Program-made: the position numbers and the translations under genes
Shown here: positions 8,263 to 15,618 of the stretch, piece after piece
Layout of the letters: every line of letters begins with the position of its first letter
How positions within the stretch are numbered: position 1 is the first letter of the stretch
Source: Paenalicyclobacillus macrosporangiidus
Lineage (GTDB): Bacteria > Bacillota > Bacilli > Alicyclobacillales > Alicyclobacillaceae
Direction of reading: 5' to 3'
DNA length: 64,000 nt
Assembly (NCBI RefSeq): GCF_900116805.1
Contig: NZ_FPBV01000009.1
Location: 62,001-126,000 of the forward strand
The notes under the pieces: generated by a model
The model's input: only the letters and a program-made list of their open reading frames with translations
Told to the model about the DNA's origin: nothing
Databases searched by the model: none

Positions 8263-9045
8263 ATGCAACGGCTTGAGCAGGCGTTTGCGTTCGTGAAAAC
8301 GAACGGGAACGAGGTCGAACAAATCAGATTACGGATGTTGGTAGGTGAGCAAGTCGAAAATTCTTGTGCAATAGATTTGATAGCCCAAACACAGTCCTTT
8401 GATGGCGGCTGGGCACCATTCTGGGCAGAATCAAGCGCACTGGATTCCACTTGCTTTCGTCTAGCACAGTTAGAACAACTCTCTGTAACCGGTACCGAAA
8501 ATGTGGTACGACAAGCCTTACAGTTTATCATCCAAAAGCAAAGAAATGACGGTTCCTGGGAAGAAGATCACCGACTGGCAGAAGTTGCGCCGCCGTGGTG
8601 TTAACCAGGTGATCTCTCCGCCCAACTCTATTTAACTTCCAATTGCGCATATTGGCTGACATTCTTTCATACCGCTCCGGAGAACGTTCGTCGCGCGATT
8701 GACTTTCTGGTTGAGCACGTAAACTCGCACGGTCAAATGCCATCATTCCTTCATACACACTGGCTGACGGCAGGCGTTCTCTATTCCGAAATGCATCAGG
8801 CGAGAGCAGAGCAGATCATGTCCTATCTGCATGGCCGGATCTATGATTTGGACTCTGGGAACTTGGCGTGGTTAATAAACAGCTTGCGAGGTGCAGGTGT
8901 ATCAAGTACTCACCCCCTGATTGAGAAATCAAGGGCCCTGCTCCTTGACAAACAGGAGCCGGACGGTCGCTGGTGCAGTGAAGACGGACCACACCAGGAT
9001 GTCCATACGACACTGGAGGCGATCCGGGCGATTCTAAGCGATTAA
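8263..9045 (+). pseudogene. Terpene-cyclase-like alpha/alpha-toroid repeat protein interrupted by one stop codon
   Basis: A 260-codon frame related to prenyltransferase and squalene-hopene cyclase repeats. QW-like motifs are visible: QSFDGGW, QRNDGSWEED and EPDGRWCSEDG, with helices between. The frame is continuous from ATG 8263 to TAA 9043-9045 except for a single in-frame TAA at 8602-8604, inside what reads as APPW-C-stop-PGDLSAQLY; the sequence on both sides is well preserved. The ribosome site (GGAGGGATT) is good. The protein is much shorter than a full cyclase (about 630 residues) and lacks its DXDD motif, so even intact it would be a stand-alone toroid protein of unknown job. The stop could be a sequencing error or a recent mutation. 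Confidence 0.75.
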
Positions 9046-9186
9046 TGCCTAGTTGGCGACGATTGGCACACCAACTCCGTGATCGAGACGGGCAGCTACT
9101 TTGTCCCCGATTTCCTGATAGAGTCACATCGTAGGATGAATCGTTTCGGGGGGCAGAATGCCAGCAAAATGAAGAAGAGTGAATGA
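9046..9186 (+). pseudogene. Unrecognised 3' gene remnant
   Basis: In the same frame as the toroid gene, directly after its stop, 46 codons are open to a TGA at 9184-9186. They encode a plausible protein end (GDDWHTNSVIETGSYFVPDF, then a basic tail), but there is no start codon with a ribosome site. It may be the tail of a deleted gene. No family is recognised. Confidence 0.3.
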
Positions 9187-9550
9187 ATGAAAGTACTTCA
9201 AACTTACATACGCGTGTATGTGAACGATATGGACAAGGCCCTGAAGTTCTATGAAAATCTGTTAGGACAATCTGCGACTTTGAGATTCAAAATTCAAGTA
9301 TGAAGCTGTGGGGCTGGAATTAGCATCCGTGGGTAACCTTCTCATTTTGGCTGGATCGGATAAAGCGCTGGAACCTTTTCGAGAGACCACTGCGACATTT
9401 ACAGTAGGTTCCATTCATGAGTTTTATGATTTTATTATAGAATCGGGACGCCAAGTCATTTGCGGCCTTACCCGGGTTCCAACGGGAACGAATCTCACTG
9501 TACAACATCCAGACGGAACCATAAGTGAATATGTCGAACATAATGATTAG
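9187..9550 (+). pseudogene. Frameshifted VOC (glyoxalase/bleomycin-resistance fold) protein
   Basis: ATG at 9187 (AAGAAGAG upstream) opens MKVLQTYIRVYVNDMDKAL, a standard VOC first beta-alpha unit ending in FYENLLG, but the frame stops at 9300-9302. The rest of the family, starting YEAVGLELASVGNLLILAG and running to HPDGTISEYVEHND, continues in another frame from about 9299 to the stop at 9548-9550. One base change restores a protein of about 120 residues, the normal VOC length. Probably inactive; substrate unknown. Confidence 0.75.
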
Positions 9551-9641
9551 CAAAACCACTCGCACCATTGAGTCGTAACTTTCAGAATAAACGATATATT
9601 TGTTTTGGCATTTCACAATGGTTGTTCCACCCGCAACAGGC

Positions 9642-9674
9642 GCGCCGCATGGCCTGCGCAGGACCATGCGGCGC
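9642..9674. terminator. Strong hairpin, probable bidirectional terminator
   Basis: GCGCCGCATGG (9642-9652) and CCATGCGGCGC (9664-9674) are a perfect 11-bp inverted repeat, and the loop itself contains CCTGCGCAGG, which can extend the helix. TTTC follows on the plus strand. It lies between the VOC pseudogene and the convergent nitroreductase gene. Confidence 0.65.
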
Positions 9675-9731
9675 TTTCAACAATTATAGACAAAAATGCA
9701 GGTCGGGTCGATCAATATGCTTGTAGAGCAG

Positions 9732-10226
9732 TCACGGCATGTGACGCACTTTTTCCGATATCATGGTTCGTTCTTTCGCCTGCGGTATTTCTGCTGGATA
9801 ACCGATTCCGAAGACGCCGAGCACATCGTATCCCTCCGGCACGTGGAGAAGGGTACGGTTTTCCGGTTGAGCTCCGATGGAAGTCCATCGCACTCCGAGG
9901 CCCACAGTATGGGCTAACAATAAAAAGTTCTGTATGAAACACGAGGTCGCGATGATTTGTTCCACTCGATCTTCATCTTTTGCAGCTCCTTCGGATAGGA
10001 CGGCCATCACCAAGGGAGCGCCGCCGAAATCTGCCTTGTGATTGAGTTTGCGGCGGGTTTCTGGTCCGATGAAGACAATTTCCCAGGGCTGTGTCATGCG
10101 ATGGTTGGGCGCGAATTTCGCAATGTCCAGCAGGGAGAGAACGAGTGATTCATCCACTGGATCTGGCTTGAAGAGTTTGATGTTACGCCGCGTCAAAACA
10201 ACCTTGCTCAGGTCTTCCAAATTCAC
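9732..10226 (-). CDS. Nitroreductase family protein (YdjA-like), shortened
   Basis: FMN-dependent nitroreductase family. The N-terminal TRRNIKLFKPDPVDESL, the AKFAPNHRMTQPWEIVFI block and the C-terminal VRWTSIG and GIGYPAEIPQAKER blocks match the YdjA type (about 185-190 residues). GTG at 10226 is chosen because GGGGGAT lies eight bases before it; ATG at 10244 has no site. Between RRKLNHKA and the APLVMAVL strand about 25 residues usual for the family seem to be missing, so there may be an internal deletion and activity is uncertain. It is downstream of a degraded stretch and of the MarR gene on the same strand. Confidence 0.75.
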   Translation of the reverse strand: MNLEDLSKVVLTRRNIKLFKPDPVDESLVLSLLDIAKFAPNHRMTQPWEIVFIGPETRRKLNHKADFGGAPLVMAVLSEGAAKDEDRVEQIIATSCFIQNFLLLAHTVGLGVRWTSIGAQPENRTLLHVPEGYDVLGVFGIGYPAEIPQAKERTMISEKVRHMP

Positions 10227-10244
10227 GTACCGTATCCCCCACAT

Positions 10245-10563
10245 TCTTTGGCGCTGCGCCGGTCAAATGTTTTGCAACCATGTCATGGGCCTTTCTCGGT
10301 ATCCTCATCGTTCCCTCTGCATCATCAGTATAAACCGGGCCAATCTCCGCGACCAGACACCGCATGGTGAGCCAATTGCGGCAACTTTGGGGAATTCACC
10401 GGGATGGCTCCATCGTGGACAGACCTCGTAACCAGGTCGACAAATCCCTGCAGCGACACGAGGTTCAGCCGTTCCCAAATTTCCATTTCTTCCATCAATG
10501 CCCGTGGCACAAGCTGATTTTCAATTGCCCCGCCCGGCTCAGCAAGAGCAAGTACCCTCAGTC
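10245..10563 (-). pseudogene. Unrecognised open stretch, probably a broken gene
   Basis: Immediately after the MarR gene a frame runs to a stop near 10325 and encodes a protein-like sequence (LALAEPGGAIENQLVPRALM, then EEMEIWERLNLVSLQGFVDLV). A second overlapping frame (10183-10365) continues with YTDDAEGTMRIPRKAHDMVA. Neither has a normal start with a ribosome site; the first begins at a CTG that overlaps the MarR stop. Together they look like one coding sequence split by a frameshift. No family is recognised. Confidence 0.4.
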
Positions 10564-11004
10564 CTGTGCATGTGCAGACCTCAAGATTTTCGTTGCAAGG
10601 GTGGCGAGGGATGCCCGTTCCGTTTCTGTGAGCGTTTCCAAGACAGCATTGATTTGTCGCTCAATCTCTGCACCCGCCACATGTACCAGCTGCCGGCCGG
10701 CAGCAGTCAATCTCACATTGAATCCACGCCGGTCATTCGGCGAGACAACACGTTCCACGAGTCCACGACGCTCCGCCCGATCCACCAACCCAGTAACGCT
10801 GGATTTTTCGAGGTTCAGATACTGGGCAAGCTGAAACATGCTTGGCTCTCGATCCCGCAGAATACCGAGGAGTCGAATTTGAATGTTTGAAAGATCATGC
10901 TCGGATCCCACACGAGCAAGTACAGACTGGATCAGGTACGACAGTTGTACCAAGCCATCCACAATCGAAAGATCATGTGAGTCTGTCCACGAGTCATGGT
11001 TCAT
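10558..11004 (-). CDS. MarR family transcriptional regulator
   Basis: 148 residues, winged-helix. The recognition region is QLAQYLNLEKSSVTGLVDR and the wing NDRRGFNVRLT. ATG at 11004 follows GGAGTGA by eight bases; a GTG four codons upstream lies on top of that site. The start overlaps the start of the divergent MDR dehydrogenase gene by nine bases, so each promoter must lie inside the other gene. Divergence suggests it controls the MDR gene and itself; the inducer is unknown. Confidence 0.85.
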   Translation of the reverse strand: MNHDSWTDSHDLSIVDGLVQLSYLIQSVLARVGSEHDLSNIQIRLLGILRDREPSMFQLAQYLNLEKSSVTGLVDRAERRGLVERVVSPNDRRGFNVRLTAAGRQLVHVAGAEIERQINAVLETLTETERASLATLATKILRSAHAQD

Positions 11005-11997
11005 GTGTCGATTCACTCCGGACTGCTGTGTTCAAACGCTGCTGTTGTACGTTCGTTCGGCCTTGCGCCGAAGTACGAATGGTTCGACACGCCAGAGCCG
11101 TCCGGAAAAAACGAAGTACTTGTCGACGTGCTCGCCGCAGGCTTGCACCCGCGTGTCCGCTCTCAGGCAGACGGTTCTCACTACACGCGTCCGCGCGCGC
11201 TACCACTCATTCCTGGGATTGATGGTGTCGGACGAATGGCGAACGGGCAGTTGGTCTATTTTGTGGCACCCGACACATCTCTCGGCACATTCGCGGAAAA
11301 GGCGGTCGTGGATTTGCGACGTAGTGTCCCATTGCCTGAAACCGTCGATCCAGTTCGCATCGCTGCAGCCATGAATCCAGCCATGTCCTCATGGGTAGCA
11401 CTGCGCCGCCGCGTCGATTTTCAACCCGGGCAAAAGATTCTGGTCCTTGGAGCGACTGGAAATGCCGGTCAGATGGCTGTGCAGATTGCCAAACTTCTGA
11501 GGGCCAGTCAGGTGATTGGCGCGGGACGTGATTCGGACCGCCTCAAAGCACTTCTGGCGTTGGGGGCCGACGAGATCGTTTCGCTGGCAGACGAGCCAGA
11601 GAGGGTTGCCAAACGGCTAGGGGAAGCTGCATCTGAAGTCGACATTGTGCTCGACTATCTCTGGGGGCAGCCTGCCGAACGTGCGATGTTGGCCATACTG
11701 ACTCAACGATCGGATCGGAGCCGAAAGTTGTCCTGGGTCCAAATCGGTTCCATCGCTGGCCCGACTGCCGCTGTGCCTTCCGTCGCACTTCGCGCTGCCA
11801 ACTTTCATGTGCTGGGAAGCGGCCAGGGTTCGGTCTCAACTGCCAACTATGTTGCCGAGCTGCCCGCACTCGTCGACGCGATTGCCGCCGACAAGCTGCA
11901 GGTGAACGCCGTACCTTTCCCGCTTTCCGAAGTGGAGACAGTGTGGCATGCGCTCTCCGACATCAAGGAACGCGTCGTATTCGTCCCGACGCAGTAA
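10996..11997 (+). CDS. Zinc-free MDR alcohol dehydrogenase / quinone oxidoreductase family protein
   Basis: 333 residues of the medium-chain reductase superfamily. The N-terminal GroES-like domain has EVLVDVLAAGLHPRVR and PGIDGVGRM; the Rossmann domain opens with VLGATGNAGQMAVQIAKLL (about residue 152). There are no zinc ligands, as in QOR-type members. ATG at 10996 has only a weak site; the conserved domain begins at AAVVRSFGL about 15 residues in, so a later non-ATG start is possible. Probably a cytosolic NADPH-dependent enone or quinone reductase regulated by the divergent MarR protein. Confidence 0.82.
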   Translation: MVHVSIHSGLLCSNAAVVRSFGLAPKYEWFDTPEPSGKNEVLVDVLAAGLHPRVRSQADGSHYTRPRALPLIPGIDGVGRMANGQLVYFVAPDTSLGTFAEKAVVDLRRSVPLPETVDPVRIAAAMNPAMSSWVALRRRVDFQPGQKILVLGATGNAGQMAVQIAKLLRASQVIGAGRDSDRLKALLALGADEIVSLADEPERVAKRLGEAASEVDIVLDYLWGQPAERAMLAILTQRSDRSRKLSWVQIGSIAGPTAAVPSVALRAANFHVLGSGQGSVSTANYVAELPALVDAIAADKLQVNAVPFPLSEVETVWHALSDIKERVVFVPTQ

Positions 11998-12139
11998 CCC
12001 GGATCCTTCAGGTTTAGCCTGCACTCCCCGGAGAGGAGATGTGATGTCGTGCACGGTACAGCTTGGGTACGGTGCAGTGTTGGCTCCATACTTGGCCGTA
12101 TGTCGATCACGGTGCCGTTATGAACATCTGCTGCCGCCG
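11998..12139. other. Unassigned sequence between the MDR gene and the IS remnant
   Basis: No gene is supported here. It probably includes the deletion joint of the truncated insertion sequence. Confidence 0.4.
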
Positions 12140-12588
12140 ACAACATGATGTATCGTGCGAAGACGATGGTGGTGTGGGCAAACAATTGGTCGTATGTATG
12201 TCCCTGCAACTCTTTCGCCAGTCGAAGATGGGATTTACTGACTTTGAAGAAGGTCTCAATGTCCCACCGCTTTCCGTAGATGCAAAGGCGATCGACACGA
12301 ACGAATTCCCGTCTGACCAGCCCAGTGTCAGCATATCGGAAACCACGCACGAATTTGTGAGACACGTCGTCGTAGACCCTTTGCCAAACCCGTCTCCGCC
12401 TGACTGCTTTAGCCAATGGTTCAGGCTTCGCTGAGTGAATACGAGACAGAATATAGCTCGGAACCAGCTTGCTTGGTGACATTTGACTGCTTCAGGAGTC
12501 TTGCTATCCTGTACTCCTTGAAAAAGGAAAAAACCATGGATTGGAGTTGATCTTGGTGTTGAGGTTCACGTACCATAAGCGCAAACAT
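12140..12588 (-). pseudogene. IS4-family transposase remnant
   Basis: ATG at 12588 opens a typical transposase N-terminus (EPQHQDQLQSMVFSFFKEYR), which breaks near 12450. A second frame (to about 12140) holds VYDDVSHKFVRGFRYADTGL and then YGKRWDIETFFKVSKSHLRL, the conserved region with the catalytic glutamate of IS4-type DDE transposases. The C-terminal part is missing after FARYIMLSA. An internal deletion plus truncation make it non-functional. The left IS end lies 115 bases upstream at 12703-12718. Confidence 0.8.
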
Positions 12589-12702
12589 CCTCTTCTCTGT
12601 AGATTATTGTCTCGTCAACTTCAGTCTACCAGAAAATGAGGGTGTTTTTGCCTTTTCAGCGCCTGAAATCCCAGTCGCACCAAGGATTTATTGACTCAGA
12701 CC

Positions 12703-12718
12703 GGGTGCGAAACTTGAG
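12703..12718 (-). repeat. IS terminal sequence, copy 1
   Basis: GGGTGCGAAACTTGAG. An identical 16-base copy is at 14289-14304. Read from the transposase side (minus strand) it is the outer left end CTCAAGTTTCGCACCC of the remnant at 12140-12588. Confidence 0.65.
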
Positions 12719-12747
12719 TTCTTAATTTTCCTCCCCGCAATCGAAAC

Positions 12748-13998
12748 TTAACTGTTGACGTGGATTTCAGGCTGCTTGCGGCTTAGAGTCGGCAGCGTAA
12801 CCCCGTAAAAAACGCTGACCACGAAGATGATCATCCCCACGACCATGTAGAGCACATCCACGTTGATCAGGTTCGGGAAAACAATCGCCACAATGGCAAG
12901 GGAAAGTGATTGCCCCAGCATGAGCAACGGATCGTTCCACGCGTTGACGCGCCCCATGTTGCTCGGGTCTACAAGCTCGGGAATCCAGCCGCCAATCACG
13001 ATATTGACTGGAGCGATGATTGCGCCCGTAAGAAGAACAAGCGACAGGTACATCCACATTTCACTCGTTATCCCAAGCACCACCGAAAGCATACCGGTGA
13101 GTAACAAGCCGCCCACGAGAACAATGACCCGATTCAGCTTCTGGATAAGGAAGGAGCCGAGTGTGCTCCCGACGAGAAAACCGATGCCGAGGAAAATGGT
13201 AATCAACGCCGAGTACTTCTGGTAATGCGCCGGACTCAGCTTATATTTCATCGTGAAGATGGGTAGAACCGAAAACACCCCGTTCACGAACCCGAAAAGC
13301 ACGAAACCCATCACAAGCGCAAGCAGTAGTCTACTTCTTCGAATATAGCGATAGCCTTCGGCAAAATCAGCGGTAACCTGGCGGAAGCGAAGACCCCGCA
13401 AAGAAGTCTGCCCATTCGGCATACGTACCTCCGTGGCAAAGCGGCAAGAGGCAATCAACGCCCCGGACAGGAGGAAGCTGATGCCGTCAATGAGGACGGC
13501 TCCCTCAATGCCGAGGTAGTGGTATGTGAGCGAGCCGAGCCCCATGCCAAAGAGCATAAAGAGTCCCATGACCGTCTGGTTCAAGCCGGCCGCCTGCGTG
13601 TATAAGTCCTTCTCCATGATGCCTTGCAACAAGCCCGCTTCAGCAGGACTAAAAAACTTCGAAACAGCGCTGCGCAGGAACAAAACCGCGAAGGCGGCGA
13701 CAATGAATTGGTAGTGCAGCGTAACGAGGAGCAGTGCCGTCAGGCCTGCGCGGATCCAGTCGCAGTTTGCCGCAATCCGCTTTCGGTCTAGCCGATCCGC
13801 GAGAACACCGACGAAGAGAAACACGACCAGCGTAGGCAGCGCGTACATGAGCTCCGCCAACGTCGTATAGTAGGGTTTTGTGCTGAACCGATCCAATAAG
13901 TAAAAGGCGAACGCCATATTGCCGACCACCGTCCCGAGCTGGGAGGCGAAGTTCGCGATGAACAGACGGACAAACAGTGGGTTTTTCAATATAGTCAT
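12748..13998 (-). CDS. MFS efflux transporter (MFS_3/macrolide-exporter-like)
   Basis: 416-residue inner-membrane protein with about 12 hydrophobic segments. The A-motif loop between helices 2 and 3 reads VGVLADRLDRKRI (about 63-75), and the fold matches the drug/siderophore exporter branch. Start ATG 13998 with GAGGTTGA upstream. It is probably a proton-driven exporter; substrate unknown. The regulator gene just upstream (14011-14155) is only a C-terminal stub, and the gene lies between two identical IS-end sequences, so its normal control is probably lost. Confidence 0.88.
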   Translation of the reverse strand: MTILKNPLFVRLFIANFASQLGTVVGNMAFAFYLLDRFSTKPYYTTLAELMYALPTLVVFLFVGVLADRLDRKRIAANCDWIRAGLTALLLVTLHYQFIVAAFAVLFLRSAVSKFFSPAEAGLLQGIMEKDLYTQAAGLNQTVMGLFMLFGMGLGSLTYHYLGIEGAVLIDGISFLLSGALIASCRFATEVRMPNGQTSLRGLRFRQVTADFAEGYRYIRRSRLLLALVMGFVLFGFVNGVFSVLPIFTMKYKLSPAHYQKYSALITIFLGIGFLVGSTLGSFLIQKLNRVIVLVGGLLLTGMLSVVLGITSEMWMYLSLVLLTGAIIAPVNIVIGGWIPELVDPSNMGRVNAWNDPLLMLGQSLSLAIVAIVFPNLINVDVLYMVVGMIIFVVSVFYGVTLPTLSRKQPEIHVNS

Positions 13999-14010
13999 GG
14001 CAAATCAACC

Positions 14011-14155
14011 TCATTTCGATGGTAGTAGTAGAGATTTCATATGGGCGATCAAGACATCGAGCTGCCGCACGGTGTCAGCGTGCTCGGGACCGAGCGCGAG
14101 CGTGTGGATCATAATGCCCTCGAATTGGGACGCCAATGACCTTCGCAAAGCTCCA
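14011..14155 (-). pseudogene. C-terminal remnant of a TetR-type regulator
   Basis: About 46 codons ending at TGA 14011-14013 encode SLASQFEGIMIHTLALGPEH and then HADTVRQLDVLIAHMKSLLL, which reads as the last helices of a TetR-family ligand domain. The DNA-binding part is absent; sequence upstream belongs to an IS remnant. The stop is 12 bases before the MFS start, the usual regulator-exporter layout. Family assignment from this short tail is tentative. Confidence 0.5.
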
Positions 14156-14288
14156 GCGGCAAGGCCCCAGAGAACTCCCCGCGGTCGACACCGATCTGCA
14201 GAAATTGCACGAGTTGCCGAATCACATGATTGTTGAACAGTTTATCACCCATTTACCCAGCGCTATCAAGGAAAAGCTGGCTGCCTAA
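14137..14288 (+). pseudogene. Probable 3' end of an IS transposase
   Basis: A frame from ATG 14137 to TAA 14286-14288 encodes 49 residues ending in HMIVEQFITHLPSAIKEKLAA. The stop is directly followed by the 16-base IS end at 14289-14304, the usual layout of transposase stop and terminal repeat. No ribosome site. That it is a transposase tail is inferred from this position. Confidence 0.4.
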
Positions 14289-14304
14289 GGGTGCGAAACT
14301 TGAG
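14289..14304 (+). repeat. IS terminal sequence, copy 2
   Basis: Identical over 16 bases and in the same orientation as 12703-12718. With the transposase tail ending at 14288 it reads as the right end of an IS whose body has been lost. Confidence 0.6.
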
Positions 14305-14561
14305 ATACAAGCTTTGTTGCGGAGCGGCTGTTGATTTGGGTGTCGTAGTGAGGCCTCTTCTATTTTTGCCTTCCCCCTTGCTCTCGGGGAAAAGCCCGTA
14401 CTGAAACTTTACACGATCGTCTCACCTACCGGAACTTGGCACGGACCCTTTTCATGAGTTACTGTGTCAAATGATAGAGTGGTGTTGTATACATGATCTG
14501 TGCCTAAGTCGTAGGAACAATGCAATTTTACAGTCTCGTGCTATACTCAGCTGAATTCGAT
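14305..14561. other. Intergenic region upstream of the plus-strand fluoride riboswitch
   Basis: No gene is seen. A TATACT hexamer at 14542-14547 is a plausible -10 element 15 bases before the riboswitch; no good -35 is present. Confidence 0.4.
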
Positions 14562-14610
14562 AGGTGATGGAGCTCACCGTTTACTTCCTGCAAAGGATGA
14601 TGGCTCCTAC
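14562..14610 (+). ncRNA. Fluoride riboswitch (crcB motif), plus strand
   Basis: The sequence AGGTGATGGAGCTCACC, a GTTTAC joiner, a TTCC-tgcaa-GGA hairpin and TGATGGCTCCTAC match the fluoride aptamer, including the pseudoknot-forming GGAGC/GGCTCC elements. It is followed at once by an intrinsic terminator (14602-14646), the normal ON-switch layout. Unlike typical members it has no gene for fluoride export on the same strand next to it: only a three-codon ORF follows, and then the 3' end of crcB on the other strand. Confidence 0.92.
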
Positions 14611-14646
14611 GGATAGATCTTTCAATCCGTAGGAGCCCTTTTCCTT
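14602..14646 (+). terminator. Terminator of the plus-strand fluoride riboswitch
   Basis: GGCTCCTACGGAT (14602-14614) pairs with ATCCGTAGGAGCC (14625-14637), followed by CTTTTCCTT. The 5' arm overlaps the 3' end of the aptamer, so fluoride binding should prevent the terminator from forming. Confidence 0.88.
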
Positions 14647-14683
14647 ATGATTTCGGGGAGGGATCCGGGTTGAGGAGAAACAT

Positions 14684-14695
14684 ATGGCCATGTAG
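14684..14695 (+). other. Three-codon ORF with ribosome site after the fluoride riboswitch
   Basis: GAGGAG, six bases, then ATG GCC ATG TAG. This is either the remains of a deleted gene start or a minimal leader ORF. Nothing else on this strand is coding until the antiporter at 15964. Confidence 0.4.
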
Positions 14696-14712
14696 ACAGC
14701 ACTGGCATAGAC

Positions 14713-14736
14713 CTGGGTCCCACCCAGTATGTTTTT
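14713..14736 (+). terminator. Small terminator-like hairpin
   Basis: CTGGGT (14713-14718) and ACCCAG (14722-14727) with a 3-base loop, then TATGTTTTT. It would end the transcript from the plus-strand fluoride riboswitch just where the crcB pair ends on the other strand. Confidence 0.5.
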
Positions 14737-15100
14737 ACAACAGGAACACCCCGATCCAGGTCAGCACGCAGCCGACGCAAATCGAGCTGGCGACGTACAC
14801 GATAGCCAACCGTTTGTGTGTCCGTACGAGGTGGACCATCTCCACAGACAACGTGGAGAACGTCGTGTAGCCTCCGCAGAACCCGATTCCCAGAAACAGC
14901 CACCCATCTCCTGCACGATGCGTGTTCGTGAGAACGCGAAAGAACAGGCCAAGCAGGAGACATCCGATCGCGTTGACCGACCAGGTTGCCCAAGGGAAGG
15001 GGGAGCGGGAAATCCTGGAGAGACGCATCCCGCTGAGGTATCGGGCTACTGACCCTGCGGTCGCCCCGATGGCTACTGAGACAGCGCCCGTCACGGTCAT
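14735..15100 (-). CDS. crcB: Fluoride exporter subunit CrcB/FluC, second gene
   Basis: 121 residues, four hydrophobic helices. Family marks: GATAGSVARYLSG at the N-terminus, NAIGCLLLGLF in helix 2 and GFCGGYTTFSTLSVE, which contains the break in helix 3 and the phenylalanine/polar-track residues. Fluc channels act as dual-topology dimers in the membrane and let fluoride leave the cell. ATG 15100 overlaps the stop of the first crcB by four bases. Two adjacent crcB genes in Bacillota normally make a heterodimer. Controlled by the minus-strand fluoride riboswitch. Confidence 0.93.
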   Translation of the reverse strand: MTVTGAVSVAIGATAGSVARYLSGMRLSRISRSPFPWATWSVNAIGCLLLGLFFRVLTNTHRAGDGWLFLGIGFCGGYTTFSTLSVEMVHLVRTHKRLAIVYVASSICVGCVLTWIGVFLL

Positions 15101-15513
15101 GGGTACACCTCTTCCATTTCGCCCGGCTCGGTGACCCGCGCTGTGCGGTCCACAGTGTAGATCCACACGGCTAAACGATCGCCCGCTAAAGCACAGCCCC
15201 AACCGCCGAGAAGACTGGCCAACACGTAAATGCTGGCCAGGAGGAGGCTGGTATGGAACAACGTGAGTACGTCCATGGAGAAGGTAGAGAAAGTGGTGAA
15301 CGAGCCAATCATCCCGGTGCCTATGCCGAGCCGTAACCAATCAGGCCATGCCTTTCGTATCGCGACGACGGCGATGTGGCCAAGCGCAAAAGACCCCATC
15401 AGATTCATGACCAGCGTGGCGAACGGAAAGTGGCTGCTTGGCAGAGCGTCCTCCAGCAGGAGCCGCAGCACGCCGCCCACGGCCCCGAACAGCGCGATAG
15501 CCAATACGTTCAC
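15097..15513 (-). CDS. crcB: Fluoride exporter subunit CrcB/FluC, first gene
   Basis: 138 residues with four hydrophobic helices. Motifs: GAVGGVLRLLLED, NLMGSFALGH in helix 2 and GTGMIGSFTTFSTFSMD in helix 3. GTG at 15513 is chosen because AAGGAGGAG precedes it by six bases; the frame is open to 15540 but those codons contain the ribosome site. First gene after the minus-strand fluoride riboswitch and coupled to the second crcB by an ATGA overlap. Confidence 0.93.
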   Translation of the reverse strand: MNVLAIALFGAVGGVLRLLLEDALPSSHFPFATLVMNLMGSFALGHIAVVAIRKAWPDWLRLGIGTGMIGSFTTFSTFSMDVLTLFHTSLLLASIYVLASLLGGWGCALAGDRLAVWIYTVDRTARVTEPGEMEEVYP

Positions 15514-15541
15514 GGGCAACTCCTCCTTCGGCCATGTCACG

Positions 15542-15577
15542 AAAAAACCCCTGCGAATCGAGAACGGTTCGCAGGAG
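15542..15577 (-). terminator. Terminator of the minus-strand fluoride riboswitch
   Basis: On the minus strand CTCCTGCGAA pairs with TTCGCAGGGG (one G-U pair), followed by six T. The 5' arm overlaps the end of the aptamer. It sits about 30 bases before the GTG of the first crcB. Confidence 0.9.
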
Positions 15578-15618
15578 CCATCAGCCTTGGCAGGCGGTTT
15601 AGGTGAGCCCCATCACCC
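15570..15618 (-). ncRNA. Fluoride riboswitch (crcB motif), minus strand
   Basis: The minus strand reads GGGTGATGGGGCTCACC, TAAACC, GCC-tgcca-GGC, TGATGGCTCCTGC, all the conserved parts of the fluoride aptamer. It faces the two crcB genes and overlaps their leader terminator, so it should turn them on when fluoride is present. Its aptamer resembles the plus-strand one at 14562-14610 but differs in several stem positions. Confidence 0.94.
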
